Both the position numbers and the translations under genes were made by a program. Positions 54,800-64,000 of a stretch of 64,000 nucleotides of DNA are shown here, in pieces. Position 1 is the stretch's first letter; each line of letters opens with the position of its first letter. Under the pieces are notes generated by a model. It saw only the letters and a list, made by a program, of their open reading frames with translations, was not told the origin of the DNA and ran no database searches. The DNA is from Crocodylus rhombifer (lineage: Eukaryota; Chordata; Crocodylia; Crocodylidae): assembly GCA_038503035.1 (NCBI GenBank), contig JAVSML010024617.1:248001-312000 (forward strand). The letters are read 5' to 3'.

Positions 54800-56753
54800 A
54801 TAGTGTGTACACTGAAAGTGACCACAGGGTTCTCATTCAGATTTATTAGTTGTTACATTTGAAACACAGGAGCAGTTGTAGTGAAAAGGAAAGTAAACCG
54901 TATTAACAATCTCACCACTAGCAGCGATCAGGAGGCACCAGTTGCCCATGTGTATTAAACTTGCAGCTTCCTGAGCCTTTAAAAAAAGAGGATGGGCGCC
55001 TGAGGAAGCACATACTACGGGTCTGATTCTGCACTCACAAGCACTAGGAACACCTCCTCTGACATCATGGAATACACTCCTGGTTTGTACAGGTGCAACC
55101 CAGAGAAGAATGAGGTCTAGCATCCTCATACTGTAGCCCTCAATCAGAAGGCCAAAACCAAGGCCAAAACAGTAACATGCATTTACCACTCTGCCCTACC
55201 TTCTGCCTGTCTAAAGTTAGATTCTTAAATACCGTGGCCTGAGTCTCAGAGATATCAGGGTGCGTACATTTCCCAATGAAATCAACAAGCCACATTCCAG
55301 TTCTCACTGGCACTGATTTTATTACCAGTACAATTCAGCTAAGTTATTGCTGATTTACACCGGTTTAAATAAAAGGAGATCCATACCCGCTGAGTTCACG
55401 CGCCGATTCACTTAAAAGAAAAAAAAGACTCAAGCCACTTTTATTTAGGTGCCTAAAACATGGATTTAGGATCAAAATTCTAGGCTCCAAGGTTTTGCAA
55501 TTTAGGTCTCTGTGGAGTAAATGGAAAGACTCCTTGATTCATATGCATGTTTTAACCTACTACTCTGCACACAACAGAATCACCGAGTCTTCTGGGGACA
55601 GAATGCTTAATGTTTCTATGGCTTGGACTATAAAATCTTTTCTATACACATCACTTCAGAACAAGAAACCAGAGCAGACAATGAGCAAATCCCCGAAGCA
55701 GACCTGATATTTTAGTCATATGCTCAGTTGGGGAAGATGGTGGTGGTAAAGAAAAGCTTGATCTCAACATTAAAACAGCCTCAGGCATTAGATTTGTGCC
55801 TCTGGCTAAAAGAAAACATCAACCTGCCTATTGCATTCTGCTGTTTGCACTCAGGACAGCCTTACTTCAGGTCACGCTGTGATGCTCAGAGGTGCCTTGA
55901 CTGCAGAGGAGCATTAAATATTGCTCGCATAACAAATAAATGACCCCTGATGGAAATTCTTCTCTTACATGGTCACTGATATTTTCATTATTGTCAAAGT
56001 GAAATAAAGCGGCATTGCAAAATGGAATACAGGGAGGTCAGATTTCCATTTGAAGAACTGTCTATACTGAACTCAAATAGGATTGTAAAGTTAATCAGAG
56101 AAGTTACCTGTGCTCTTCTGCTGCTTCAAGAAATAAAAGATGCTGAGAGTCACATGCGCAAAGATAGTTGCCTAAAGATGGAAAAGTGTGTAAAATGCAT
56201 GTTTTCAAATGCAACAAATACTTGGGCATATAAACAACCGTTTTATGCAGCAATTTTATGTTCTGTAAAACTGGCTAGCATTTCACTTCTGTATTCAAAT
56301 ATTTTTGGTGCAAATTTAATTGCCCGTGTCTTAGAAATACAGCCTTTAGTTTTCAAACTGCCACAGACTTCAATTCAAGTATACATATCACTCTATCTTT
56401 GAAGAAAAATGGTTAATATAGTCTCTCCCCATTTTTAGCAGTCCTTTCAAAACAGTAATTGGGGGGGAAAAAGAGGGGTTTTTAATTTGGATAAGTTGTT
56501 GTGAAATTTAAAATCATCACAAATTAATTAGCATGCCTTCATTTGTTTAGGGTGATTAATAATACACAAGGAAACCAGCTTTTACATAATTTATCAATCT
56601 GACGCAAGCTGGCACTCTCCAGTTGTACCATGTAGAAACCCAGATATTGTGACACTTGAAAAACAGCCCTGAATTGATGCACTGAATCCTTTTGCCAGAT
56701 GAATCTACTTTGTTACTAATTAAGTTTCCAGCGAGGAGGCAATAAGAAATTAA
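54800..56753. other. AT-rich DNA; old repeats and candidate conserved noncoding stretch
   Basis: About 55240-55385 contains an old amniote repeat ('ctgatttacaccggttta'). About 55985-56740 is repeat-poor with motifs such as CAAATTAATTAGCATGCC (56520) and GTTACTAATTAAGTTTCC (56711), a composition like conserved noncoding DNA. A 71-codon frame at 55728 and a 126-codon frame at 56022 show no known domain. Confidence 0.35.
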
Positions 56754-57075
56754 GGGCATTTATACACGTACTCTAGGAGTGGAGGGGGCACTTTAAATAC
56801 AGCGGCTCCGAGAGCTATTGTAATTACTTAGTGCATTAGTGTCCCTCACATTTAAAAATGGTAGCAGGGGCACTTTAACTAAAGCTCATCAAACAAGCAT
56901 TAATTAAGGTGCCCTTGTAGCCATTTTTAAGTGTGGAGATGCTGATACACGAGACGCTGGAGTTTTCAGGAGCGCAGTAATTACCACACCCCAGCAGACT
57001 TGATTAGTCGAGCCTGCTCTGATGCGCTGGAATTACAGTGTGTCAGAGCAGCCTCGCTGCTCATGTGTAGGTGCC
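56754..57075 (+). mobile_element. Harbinger-type MITE, 322 bp
   Basis: Left end GGGCATTTATACACGTACTC. Right end inverted GGCACCTACACATGAGCAGC. Left flank TAA (56751-56753). TAA also follows the right end after one extra A (57077-57079), which fits a PIF/Harbinger TWA duplication. It holds inverted blocks 'aaaatggtagcaggggcact' and 'ggtgcccttgtagccatttt'. An inverted relative lies at 47529-47774. Confidence 0.8.
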
Positions 57076-57379
57076 ATAAGGGGCTGTACAGATCATGCTC
57101 GGTGACAAGAAGGTCAGTGAGCAGGCCTCCCAGCATGCTGTGATGGAGCGACTTTTTCCCAGATTTCTGACAAAAGCCAAAAACAGCTGAGCACAGATGA
57201 AAGTGCCAACTGGCAAAGGTGAGGTGAGGACACCTCCTAGCATTGGCCAGAGAGGACCCATGGCACCCCCTAGCACCCGCATCAAGTCAGTATCCAAAGT
57301 CAACCAAGCTAACTTTGGGTCCATGCCTACCTCAATTTTGATGTTTTACTTTTCTTTAATGTCTTAGGAGGCTGCCTTC
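57076..57379. other. Unannotated DNA
   Basis: No feature recognised. Confidence 0.4.
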
Positions 57380-57880
57380 AGACTGGAGTTAGGCCTTGGC
57401 TGCCTGCTCCACTTGGGTCATCACCAGGCTGCCAGTCTCTCTTGATCCTTTGCACTTACTTAAGTGGAATTCAGACCTTATTGTTCAGTCCCTTGGGGCT
57501 TCAAGCCATTGCTCTCTCTTTCTCTCAGTGCCCTCTCATGCTCTGGGCTTGCCCATACGTTCCTCTGGGCTTGCATACCTCTCTCTTTCTCTCTCTCTCT
57601 ACCCTGCCCTCCAGGCTCTGGGCCCTCTCGCATCCTCTGCCCTCTCAGGCTGTGGACATGTTTACACTGTCCTTTCAGCTGCAGGCTCTGACCCCCAGTT
57701 TGCAGTCCTGGCCTCTCCACACATTGGCAGTACCTCCCCAGGTGCTCCCCATGGCCTCCAAATGTCCCCTCACAGCCACTCCAGTCCTCTGATAAAACTT
57801 AAAACACAGATATAAGCAAACCACTTCCAAACTAAAACTTACCCTTAGCCTGGGTCTGTGCCACACCACAATAATAAAGA
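57380..57880 (-). mobile_element. LTR fragment related to 19205-20115
   Basis: 'atggcctccaaatgtcccct', 'cacagccactccagtcctct' and 'aaaacttaaaacacagat' align with 'aggcctccaaacctcccctt', 'atagcctcatcctggtcctc' and 'aaacaaaaacacaaac' at 19767-19830. Upstream 'ctctgggc', 'gccctct' repeats recall the minisatellite of the other copy. No coding capacity. Confidence 0.5.
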
Positions 57881-57896
57881 ATAAACATATAACTTG

Positions 57897-58295
57897 AGGT
57901 GCAGACAGAAGTTACAATTTTTGCCTGATCTGGACCCTGAAAGTGCTCTGCAGCCATGATCAAATGTGTATGGCTGCAGACCACTTTAAAAGGAACTAAT
58001 CCTGTGTCAATTAAGATTAAGATGCTCCAAAACGGAGTATCCTCAGTAACTTCTGCCTGCATACACTGGAAGCAGGGCTGAGCTGTCTTAGCTCAGCCCT
58101 GCTCCTGGCACTGTCTTCAGAAGGGGAGGAGAGGGAAGGGGAAATGAGCAGAGCGAGTTTTCATGAGGGTTTTCAGCAGGTGCTGGAGGGTAGGAGGGTG
58201 GATTGGAACCCCAGAATGAGATCCCTTCCCTATTCTGAAAACAGCACAGGGCCCGGGAGTAGGGAGGGCACTAAGGGAGACTGGCTGCAGCATCA
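57897..58295. mobile_element. Foldback-family element, copy 1
   Basis: 'tatggctgcagaccacttta', 'gatgctccaaaacggag', 'taacttctgcctgcat', 'agcagggctgagctg' and 'actgtcttcagaaggggagg' match the inverted right arm of the element at 60685-61215. A small internal palindrome 'agggctgagctgtcttagct' continuing to 'cagccct' is present. Ends unresolved. Confidence 0.6.
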
Positions 58296-59903
58296 CTGAC
58301 ACTCTAAACAGCAGCCCAATATCCCAACCCCCAGAGCCCAAAAGCAACCATCTGTTGGGTGCATGGGATTGGTATAACTCATAGAATTTCCTGTGAAGTA
58401 TCATGAGTTACAACAGGGAGATGCTTTTCTGTCTGCAGCTATAAATGGCTTAACTTTGATGTCTGGCATTGCTGATCTTCCTTCAGCCCCTGTGGTCTGG
58501 ATCTCTGTTTCTGTGGCAGATCTATTTCTGTGGACCGAGGCCTTAGCAAGGATGCTGGCCTTATTAAGCCTATAGCTATGCTTCCTGGATCTTCTGACCA
58601 GTCATTTCCCCACCAGGCCTGTCAATCATAGTACTGATTGCATGTTCCAGAGATAATACAATTTACAGTCCTCCAGCTTCCCAGTATGCATCACTTCATC
58701 ATTCTCCAATGAGATGAAAATGACAGTGGAGTCTCCTTTCCTTCTAGTGAAATGGCATGGAGGAGCACAATGATGTCTTTTCTGTAGACTTGTTCCCCAC
58801 CCAGACCCAAATGCTGTCATGGTTTGGGTCCCAGCATGGTGGCCACCTGCATCACTTCAGGAATAGTGGACACAACTATTTTAGCTGGCTGTGAAAGCTA
58901 TCATCCTTTGGGATTCCAGGTCCTCCTCACAGAGGAAGACTGCAGCAACAGTGAGCTCAGAACCCTTAGGCAGGACACAGGATGAGACATTATTCTTCAG
59001 CGGACAGCTTAAGGTGAGGAGGGCGAGGCAATCCTGGTTCAGGATGTGATCGGTTGTTGCTTTTGTTATTACAAATCTATGAAGCTGTAATGCAGGTCCT
59101 GCAAGCTTTCCAAAGCCTAATGTTCATTCTGTGGAATTGTTGTCTTTTCAGGGAGCCATGATAATTGTCTATTTTTTTATATGACTCTAGGGATGGTGCT
59201 GGCATGACTGCTTGCACAATCAGCAGGATATATCTTGTGGGGTTGTCAGTAGTGCCAGGCAGTGAAGAGGTACCATCTGATACTGAGCCTGCAGAGCCTT
59301 GGCTTGCATGGCGTCGTGCTACACCTCCTGCAAGTGGGCCAGCATGATGCCCAATGGCAGCATCATGGTCTTCAAAGTAGCACCCCACCAGTGCCAGGAG
59401 CTTGTGCTGCCAAAACATGGAGTAACTGTGGATTAGAGTGATCATGGCAAGGATTTGCTTAGTTCTGCCACTTGGCATCTCCAGGAAGTGCCTGGATACC
59501 TGATGCTGACAGGAATAGCCAATCAAGGAGTGATTGGAATTTGCATCTGTAATGGGGTTTCTACTCCATTACTGAAGAGGAAGGGGCAGGGAGCAACAGG
59601 CTGCCTCCAGGATCTCGTATGAACTGTTAGGAGTTGAGAGTCTGTTAAGGAAAACAGCTGCTTGTCTCAGGTACTGAAGTTTACCAGCACCCAGTGTTGG
59701 GTTGCCCATGCCTACCTGCTCAATGAGGGTCGTGTCTGAGCTGTCCTTCTCTTGTGCATCCGGGGTCTGGACCTGGGTGGGGAACAAATCTACTGAGAAG
59801 ACATCCTTGTATTCCTCCTTGCCATTTCACTAACAGAAGAGGGGACTCCATTGTCATTTTCATCCTCATTGGAGGATGGGAGATTTAGAAGTAGGAATGG
59901 AAA
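58296..59903. other. Unrecognised DNA with a 149-codon minus-strand frame
   Basis: Minus-strand frames 59787-59569 and 59526-59077 are open and lie in the same direction (VGMGNPTLGAGKLQYLRQAA; MIGYSCQHQVSRHFLEMPSG; LESYKKIDNYHGSLKRQQFH). 'GNKSTEKTS'-like and 'GNKSTEKTSLCSS' blocks at 58780-58820 and 59760-59810 are both preceded by 'gtctggacctgggtgggga' or 'gtctgggtggggaac', suggesting an internal duplication. No protein family is recognised. It could be a decayed mobile-element gene. Confidence 0.3.
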
Positions 59904-59914
59904 GGGGGGGGGGG
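59904..59914. repeat. Poly-G tract
   Basis: 11 Gs. Confidence 0.9.
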
Positions 59915-60684
59915 CATTGAATTCTGTGGAACAGGGTAAGTTTAGCTAAACATGTGCTACTTAATATGATCTGGAGATACTTCTTGCCTGAAAAGTTGCA
60001 AATTTCCTATGATATGAGTGCACTTTTAGCACACTTTACAGCTTGAATGCATGGATACTTGCATTTTATGCGCATTTAACGTGTCCTGTCTTGTGCAACA
60101 TGTTCCTGAGTAATAATTATGAGCCTATAACTTAAGATAAAAAGATGCTAAAGTGAAAATGCACATAAGTAAAATCCAAGCAATTAAAAATATGATCAGA
60201 ACTACTGCAGGATTATTCCCTGATTGCATTTCATTTACAAAAGCATTATTCACAGGGCTGGATTAAGGCAATCCAGTGTCGTTTACACCATAGCACAGGG
60301 ATCTCTAGAACTTCGCCTAGACTGTGATTCCCATCATACTTCATTGGATTAGAAAGTAGAAGGGAATTCTCTTCTCTACGAGGAAGGAAGGAATAGCAGC
60401 ACAGAGATCTCTCTCATTCCACGAGTGGTAGATGGATCTTCTTTTTGTCCAGAAAGACAGGGATAGCAACAAGTAGTTGTCATATCTTAGCAGCATTTTT
60501 CTCCCCCTGCCAAATATTGAGAACTGGTTTGGAGGTACTAGCAGAGTCCTTCAAACAAGAGGTAAATTGTGGAGTTAAAATAGGGCAATGACAGATGTGC
60601 AGCTCCCTGGTCTCAGCGCCATGAGTTAGATTGACCCTCCCAACCCAACAGACGTTCAGTGCTGGATAGGGAGGGTGGAAGATT
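59915..60684. other. Unannotated DNA
   Basis: No gene recognised. Confidence 0.4.
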
Positions 60685-61215
60685 GAGCTCCACTTTGGAG
60701 CTGATCCAGCGAGACAGGCTGAGTGTCTTCAGCCTCTACCTGCACTTCTCACCCCTCCCCCCACGCACACACAGATGGCTCTAGTGCTGTCTCAAGATAG
60801 GAGGGAGAGAAGGCAGGGGAGGGAAGTCTGTTCTGGGGTTTGCCCAGCTTGCACTGGAGTGTGTGGTGGGGAGCGTACTGGAGCCCCCCACCTTGGGGGG
60901 AAGGGCTCCAATCTACCTGCCCCACCCCCCAGCTCAGGCTGGGCAAACCCCAGGTAGAATTCCCTCCTCTCCCTTCCCCCACTCCCATCCTCAAGACAGT
61001 ACTGGGGACAGGGCTTGGCTGCTTCAGCCCAGCCCTGCTCTCTGCATTCACTAACAGAAGTTAATAAAACCTCTCCGCTTTGGAGCACCTTCATCTGAAC
61101 CTTCATGTAATGTCACACAATCAGGCACTTCTTAAAGTACCCTGCAGCCGTGCACTGCTGTCAGTGGCCAATAGTGTGACAAAATGTCATGTCTGTCAGT
61201 GCCTGTAATGAGGTA
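60685..61215. mobile_element. Foldback-family element, copy 2, with GC-rich hairpin
   Basis: Left arm 60690-60890 and right arm 60895-61095 are inverted copies: 'gagctccactttggagc' against 'ggtgctccaaagcggag', 'tgctgtctcaagataggag' against 'tactgtcttgaggatggg', 'ctggggtttgcccagc' on both, and the centre 'ccccccaccttgggggg' at 60885-60901. The outer right part (61100-61215) matches copy 1 at 57897-58020. All ORFs here on both strands are products of the palindrome. Confidence 0.8.
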
Positions 61216-61569
61216 CCTGTGACAGTTTACCTTTTAAAGAAGCAGGGTTTGTCTGCACGGAAAAGCTATTGTACAGTAAATGAGTGTGAATTTACAGTAC
61301 ATTATCTGCACAAGACTGATTTCCTGCGCGGATATCATACACACAGTGGAGTAAGCTACCTCTGACAAAAGTACTTTTACTGCCTGTTTAAGGCTTTCTG
61401 AATCTCGGGCAGTTATAACTGGCTCGGTTATACATAGCCCAGGCTCTCAATCCTTTCTTCCAAACCACAATGACCAGAGAATGGGGTTTTTTTAATAAAG
61501 CTGAAAGTTTGCTGTCATGCAAATTCTAGTGATAACATTGCAAAAACAGGTTAATAGTGGATCTGCCTT
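61216..61569. other. Unannotated DNA
   Basis: Possible MITE-like ends ('gtttgtctgcacgg', 'ggttatacatagccc'), but no convincing inverted repeat. Confidence 0.3.
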
Positions 61570-61883
61570 CATTTATCCAAGATTACTCAAAATAGTCCTG
61601 AGTATCCCAGAAATCAGGGCCTCCACCACTTCGCTTGGGAGAAGGTTCCACAAATTGAGGTGGAACTGGAGACTCCCTTTCAGGCACAGCCCTTACCACC
61701 AGGGAGGAGGTAGTAGGATCGTGACCTACTATGTTTCACTGCCTAAAAATTGTTTCTTTCACAGCTCAGTCTGACTGTTGCTTTTCATAATTTCATCCTA
61801 TTACTCATAACAAAAGCACTGAATATTGCCGCAAATAAATCCTCTTTATCCTTTGTGTTTAGACCCTTCAAACATTTGTAGAT

Positions 61884-62165
61884 CAGTGGTCAGCAACCTA
61901 CAACCCATGGGGCAGATCTGAACCACAAAGAGGTCTCATCTGGCATGGGAGAATCAGTGTCACAAAGCTGGTGTATGCTGTCCATGCCCCCTGCAGCATT
62001 CCCTTCAGCTGTGGAGGCACAGCAGCTGAGCTCATCCTTGCTGTAGAGGTCAGGAATCTGATAGCTAGCACTCAGAGAGGAGCAGAAGGGGAAGAGACTT
62101 CTGGCCCGCAGCAGTGGCTCCGACACAACTTCTGACCTATCCCAGGAAAAGACTGGTGATCCTTG
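61884..62165. mobile_element. Small hAT-like element, 282 bp, with 8-bp duplication
   Basis: Left end CAGTGGTCAGCAACCT. Right end inverted CAAGGATCACCAGTCT (10 of 16). Flanks TTGTAGAT (61876-61883) and TTGTAGAC (62166-62173), 7 of 8. The insertion splits an older L3-like LINE. Non-coding. Confidence 0.75.
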
Positions 62166-62213
62166 TTGTAGACTATCTTCAAGTTCCTACTATTAGCTGT
62201 CTTCTAGCGAAGT

Positions 62214-62265
62214 TCTCTCTCTCTCTTTTATATATCTAAACACACACGCGCACACACACACACAC
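62214..62265. repeat. (TC)n and (AC)n microsatellite
   Basis: TC repeat at 62214-62227, an AT-rich spacer, then AC repeat to 62265. Confidence 0.9.
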
Positions 62266-63150
62266 CTCTTTTATTATTTCCACATTAGCTGGTGCTCCCA
62301 GCCCATTATAATTCAGGGAGTTTTTCTAGGATTCTCTCTATTTTGGCCCATCTCTCTAGCCTCCAAGTTTCAGGTCCCTTTGTTTTATTTTTGTTTCCTC
62401 ACTGGCATTTGCAACACCTTCCAGTTTAGCATCATTTCCACCTATCATTAATATTCTGCTTTCCTCCTCTTGCAGATCTTTCTTGAATCTGTTAAATAAA
62501 AAGGCACCTAACAATCTGTCTCCTTAATTTGATGCATGTTGTTTACCATTTATGATTCCCATTTAGTCCCTTCAACTGGTTTTCATTCCAGATGACATGT
62601 TCCATATCAAAGCCAATTTGAATTCCCTTTGAAAGAAAGATTTTGAGTGGCACTATGTCAAATGATTTACTAAAACCCCTTTGTGTAAAATATACTGTAT
62701 TCTCTCATATGTTAATTGTGCAAAACTGTTAAACTATTTGGTAAGAGCTATTCTTTATAAAATATTGTTACTACATAGGGTTCTCAAGATTGTTATCACC
62801 TAGCTGTTGTTATAGCTAAAAAAAATAATTCCATTATTTCTTTAGGAAGAGCAGTTGGACTTACAAGCCCCACCTTCTAAAATGGAGGATGATCTCCACT
62901 CTCCAGTCATACATATGTACTGCCCACCATAACAATTACAGATGCTGCACATAATTCTGCTAGATCATTTAAATATATTCACAGATACTCCTTTTGCTAA
63001 GTGGTCCCTTCAGCCTGCTCTGTGTTTCTCCCAAAACTTGCCTTTATTTTTCTTGTGAAAAGCAGAGTTCAGTATCTCAGTAAGATCATTCTCCTGCTAA
63101 TTTATTAAAGTGACTTTATTACTCTCTGGCATTCGTTTTTCTTTTTTTTT

Positions 63151-64000
63151 CTTTCTAATACTGTGAACTACTTTTTCACATGATAAACATGGTTTCACAG
63201 ATGTTCCCTCTACCCAGCCTTCCAATTGTATAGTCTATACTTTCTTTACAGAAGGTAGATTACTTGGTTATATCAAACAGTAAAATTAGGAATTAGGCAT
63301 TAAGAAAATAAAATCTAAGTGTGTTCATAGTAATGACTTGTCATTACCAAGGCACAACTGCAAAGTCGGCAGAAAGTTATCTGTGTTTTCATCTTAATTA
63401 GTCAAAAATGTCAGATTTTTTAAAAAAAAAGATTCCTAGGCCATGCCACAGTAGGAGACTATAGAGTTACAACTTGCTGACCAAAAGATACATCATCATT
63501 ATGACACATAGCTCTACAGACCCTATAGAAATATTTCAAGAACTATTAGTGGTCCACCAATTGCTGGTTTACTGCTTATTCCTCCTCCCCCTAGATAGGT
63601 TTGTTAAAAACAAATGGGTAAACATCAAATTCCTTAAGCTAGTATTAATTTATATCACTCAATGTTCCCCTTGTTCTTCCCCTCAAGGATTTGACTGATT
63701 GTGCATTCGTGTCTACCTTGTGTAAATCAGTTGCTTTTTGTGAAGTGACTCTAGAGTTGTACCAACTCAAGTGAAAGAATAGGCAGACCTAATGAATCCA
63801 CTTCTATTAGAATGAGGGTAAATACATTTTCTGTGTCTATCCATATTTTTGGTACTTGTGTTCACTGGAAACTTAAGTGTTCACTGGAAATAGAACTGCC
63901 AGCAGCATCTCATGCCATTCAGAGTAGACAGCACATGGAGAAAGATGTTCGTTTTTCTTGTTTTTTTAAGCTGATAGTGTTTTCTGCTAAATTGTTTTTA
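63151..64000. other. AT-rich DNA, no gene recognised
   Basis: No gene, RNA or clear repeat seen up to the window end. Confidence 0.4.

Larger units (their letters stand above)
61570..63150 (-). mobile_element. Ancient L3/CR1-like LINE remnant, interrupted by a hAT
   Basis: Minus-strand L3/CR1 order: 3' region at 61600-61680 ('cctccaccacttcgcttggg', 'gaaggttccacaaattgagg'), 'cttcaaacatttgtagat' at 61867-61883, then after the hAT, 'ggcatttgcaacaccttcca' (62405, the FADD region), 'tgttaaataaaaaggcacct' (62490) and 'gtcaaatgatttactaaaac' (62657, RT D-box region). Frames are fully broken. The upper limit is uncertain. Confidence 0.6.

Noticed and set aside
1..64000. CRISPR array, bacterial operons, rRNA or tRNA genes
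   Set aside because: No regularly spaced direct repeats with unique spacers, no ribosome-binding-site-led gene series and no RNA gene signatures. All regular arrays are minisatellites or microsatellites in vertebrate-type DNA.

Overview
This is vertebrate nuclear DNA, most likely from a sauropsid. The CR1 LINE subfamilies, old L3/CR1 and MIR-type remnants, and many hAT and PIF/Harbinger-like MITEs fit a crocodilian (alligator-like) genome best, but that is inference from repeat style without a search. No functional host protein-coding gene is supported. Every ORF over about 100 codons either lies in a mobile element or is chance reading frame in GC-rich or tandem DNA. The window reads as an intergenic or large-intron repeat landscape, with one 400-base assembly gap at 51723-52122.

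Layout: 1-3480 holds a half hAT foldback, a solo retroviral-type LTR, a degenerate hAT, a CR1 tail and a Harbinger-type MITE. 3481-8040 is AT-rich and almost repeat-free, with a possible conserved noncoding element. 8041-9340 is an ancient L3/CR1-like LINE. 10408-12360 is a three-layer nest: an old repeat split by a Harbinger-type MITE (TTA duplication), itself split by a 1.3-kb hAT foldback (AAAACTGG duplication). 12700-14680 holds a CR1 3' end and two more MITEs. 15900-16570 is a candidate enhancer-like stretch. 17648-21905 contains a MITE, GC-rich repeats and a jockey-type LINE cut in two by LTR-type sequence carrying a minisatellite. 22739-23773 holds a MITE and a large palindromic hAT element. 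25700-30160 has ancient repeats, a 777-bp MITE and a 1.27-kb hAT. 31520-31815 is a 48-bp minisatellite.

33763-37659 is a 3.9-kb DNA transposon whose ends match the 777-bp MITE at 27672-28448. It carries a broken Myb/SANT-like DNA-binding gene, so it looks like a longer relative of the MITE's parent. A clean palindromic hAT element with a perfect 8-bp duplication follows at 37691-38308. From 39740 to 49500 there are LTR-like pieces, a hAT with 8-bp duplication, three CR1 copies (one keeping the ORF1 esterase region) and a tiny hAT hairpin MITE. 52123-54799 is a foldback element interrupted by a 5'-truncated CR1 with reverse transcriptase. The remainder has a Harbinger-type MITE, another LTR fragment, two copies of a third foldback family and an L3-like LINE interrupted by a small hAT.

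The elements do not form a pathway. Their relationships are nesting (relative ages), shared termini (families mobilised by transposases encoded elsewhere) and large inverted-repeat architecture.
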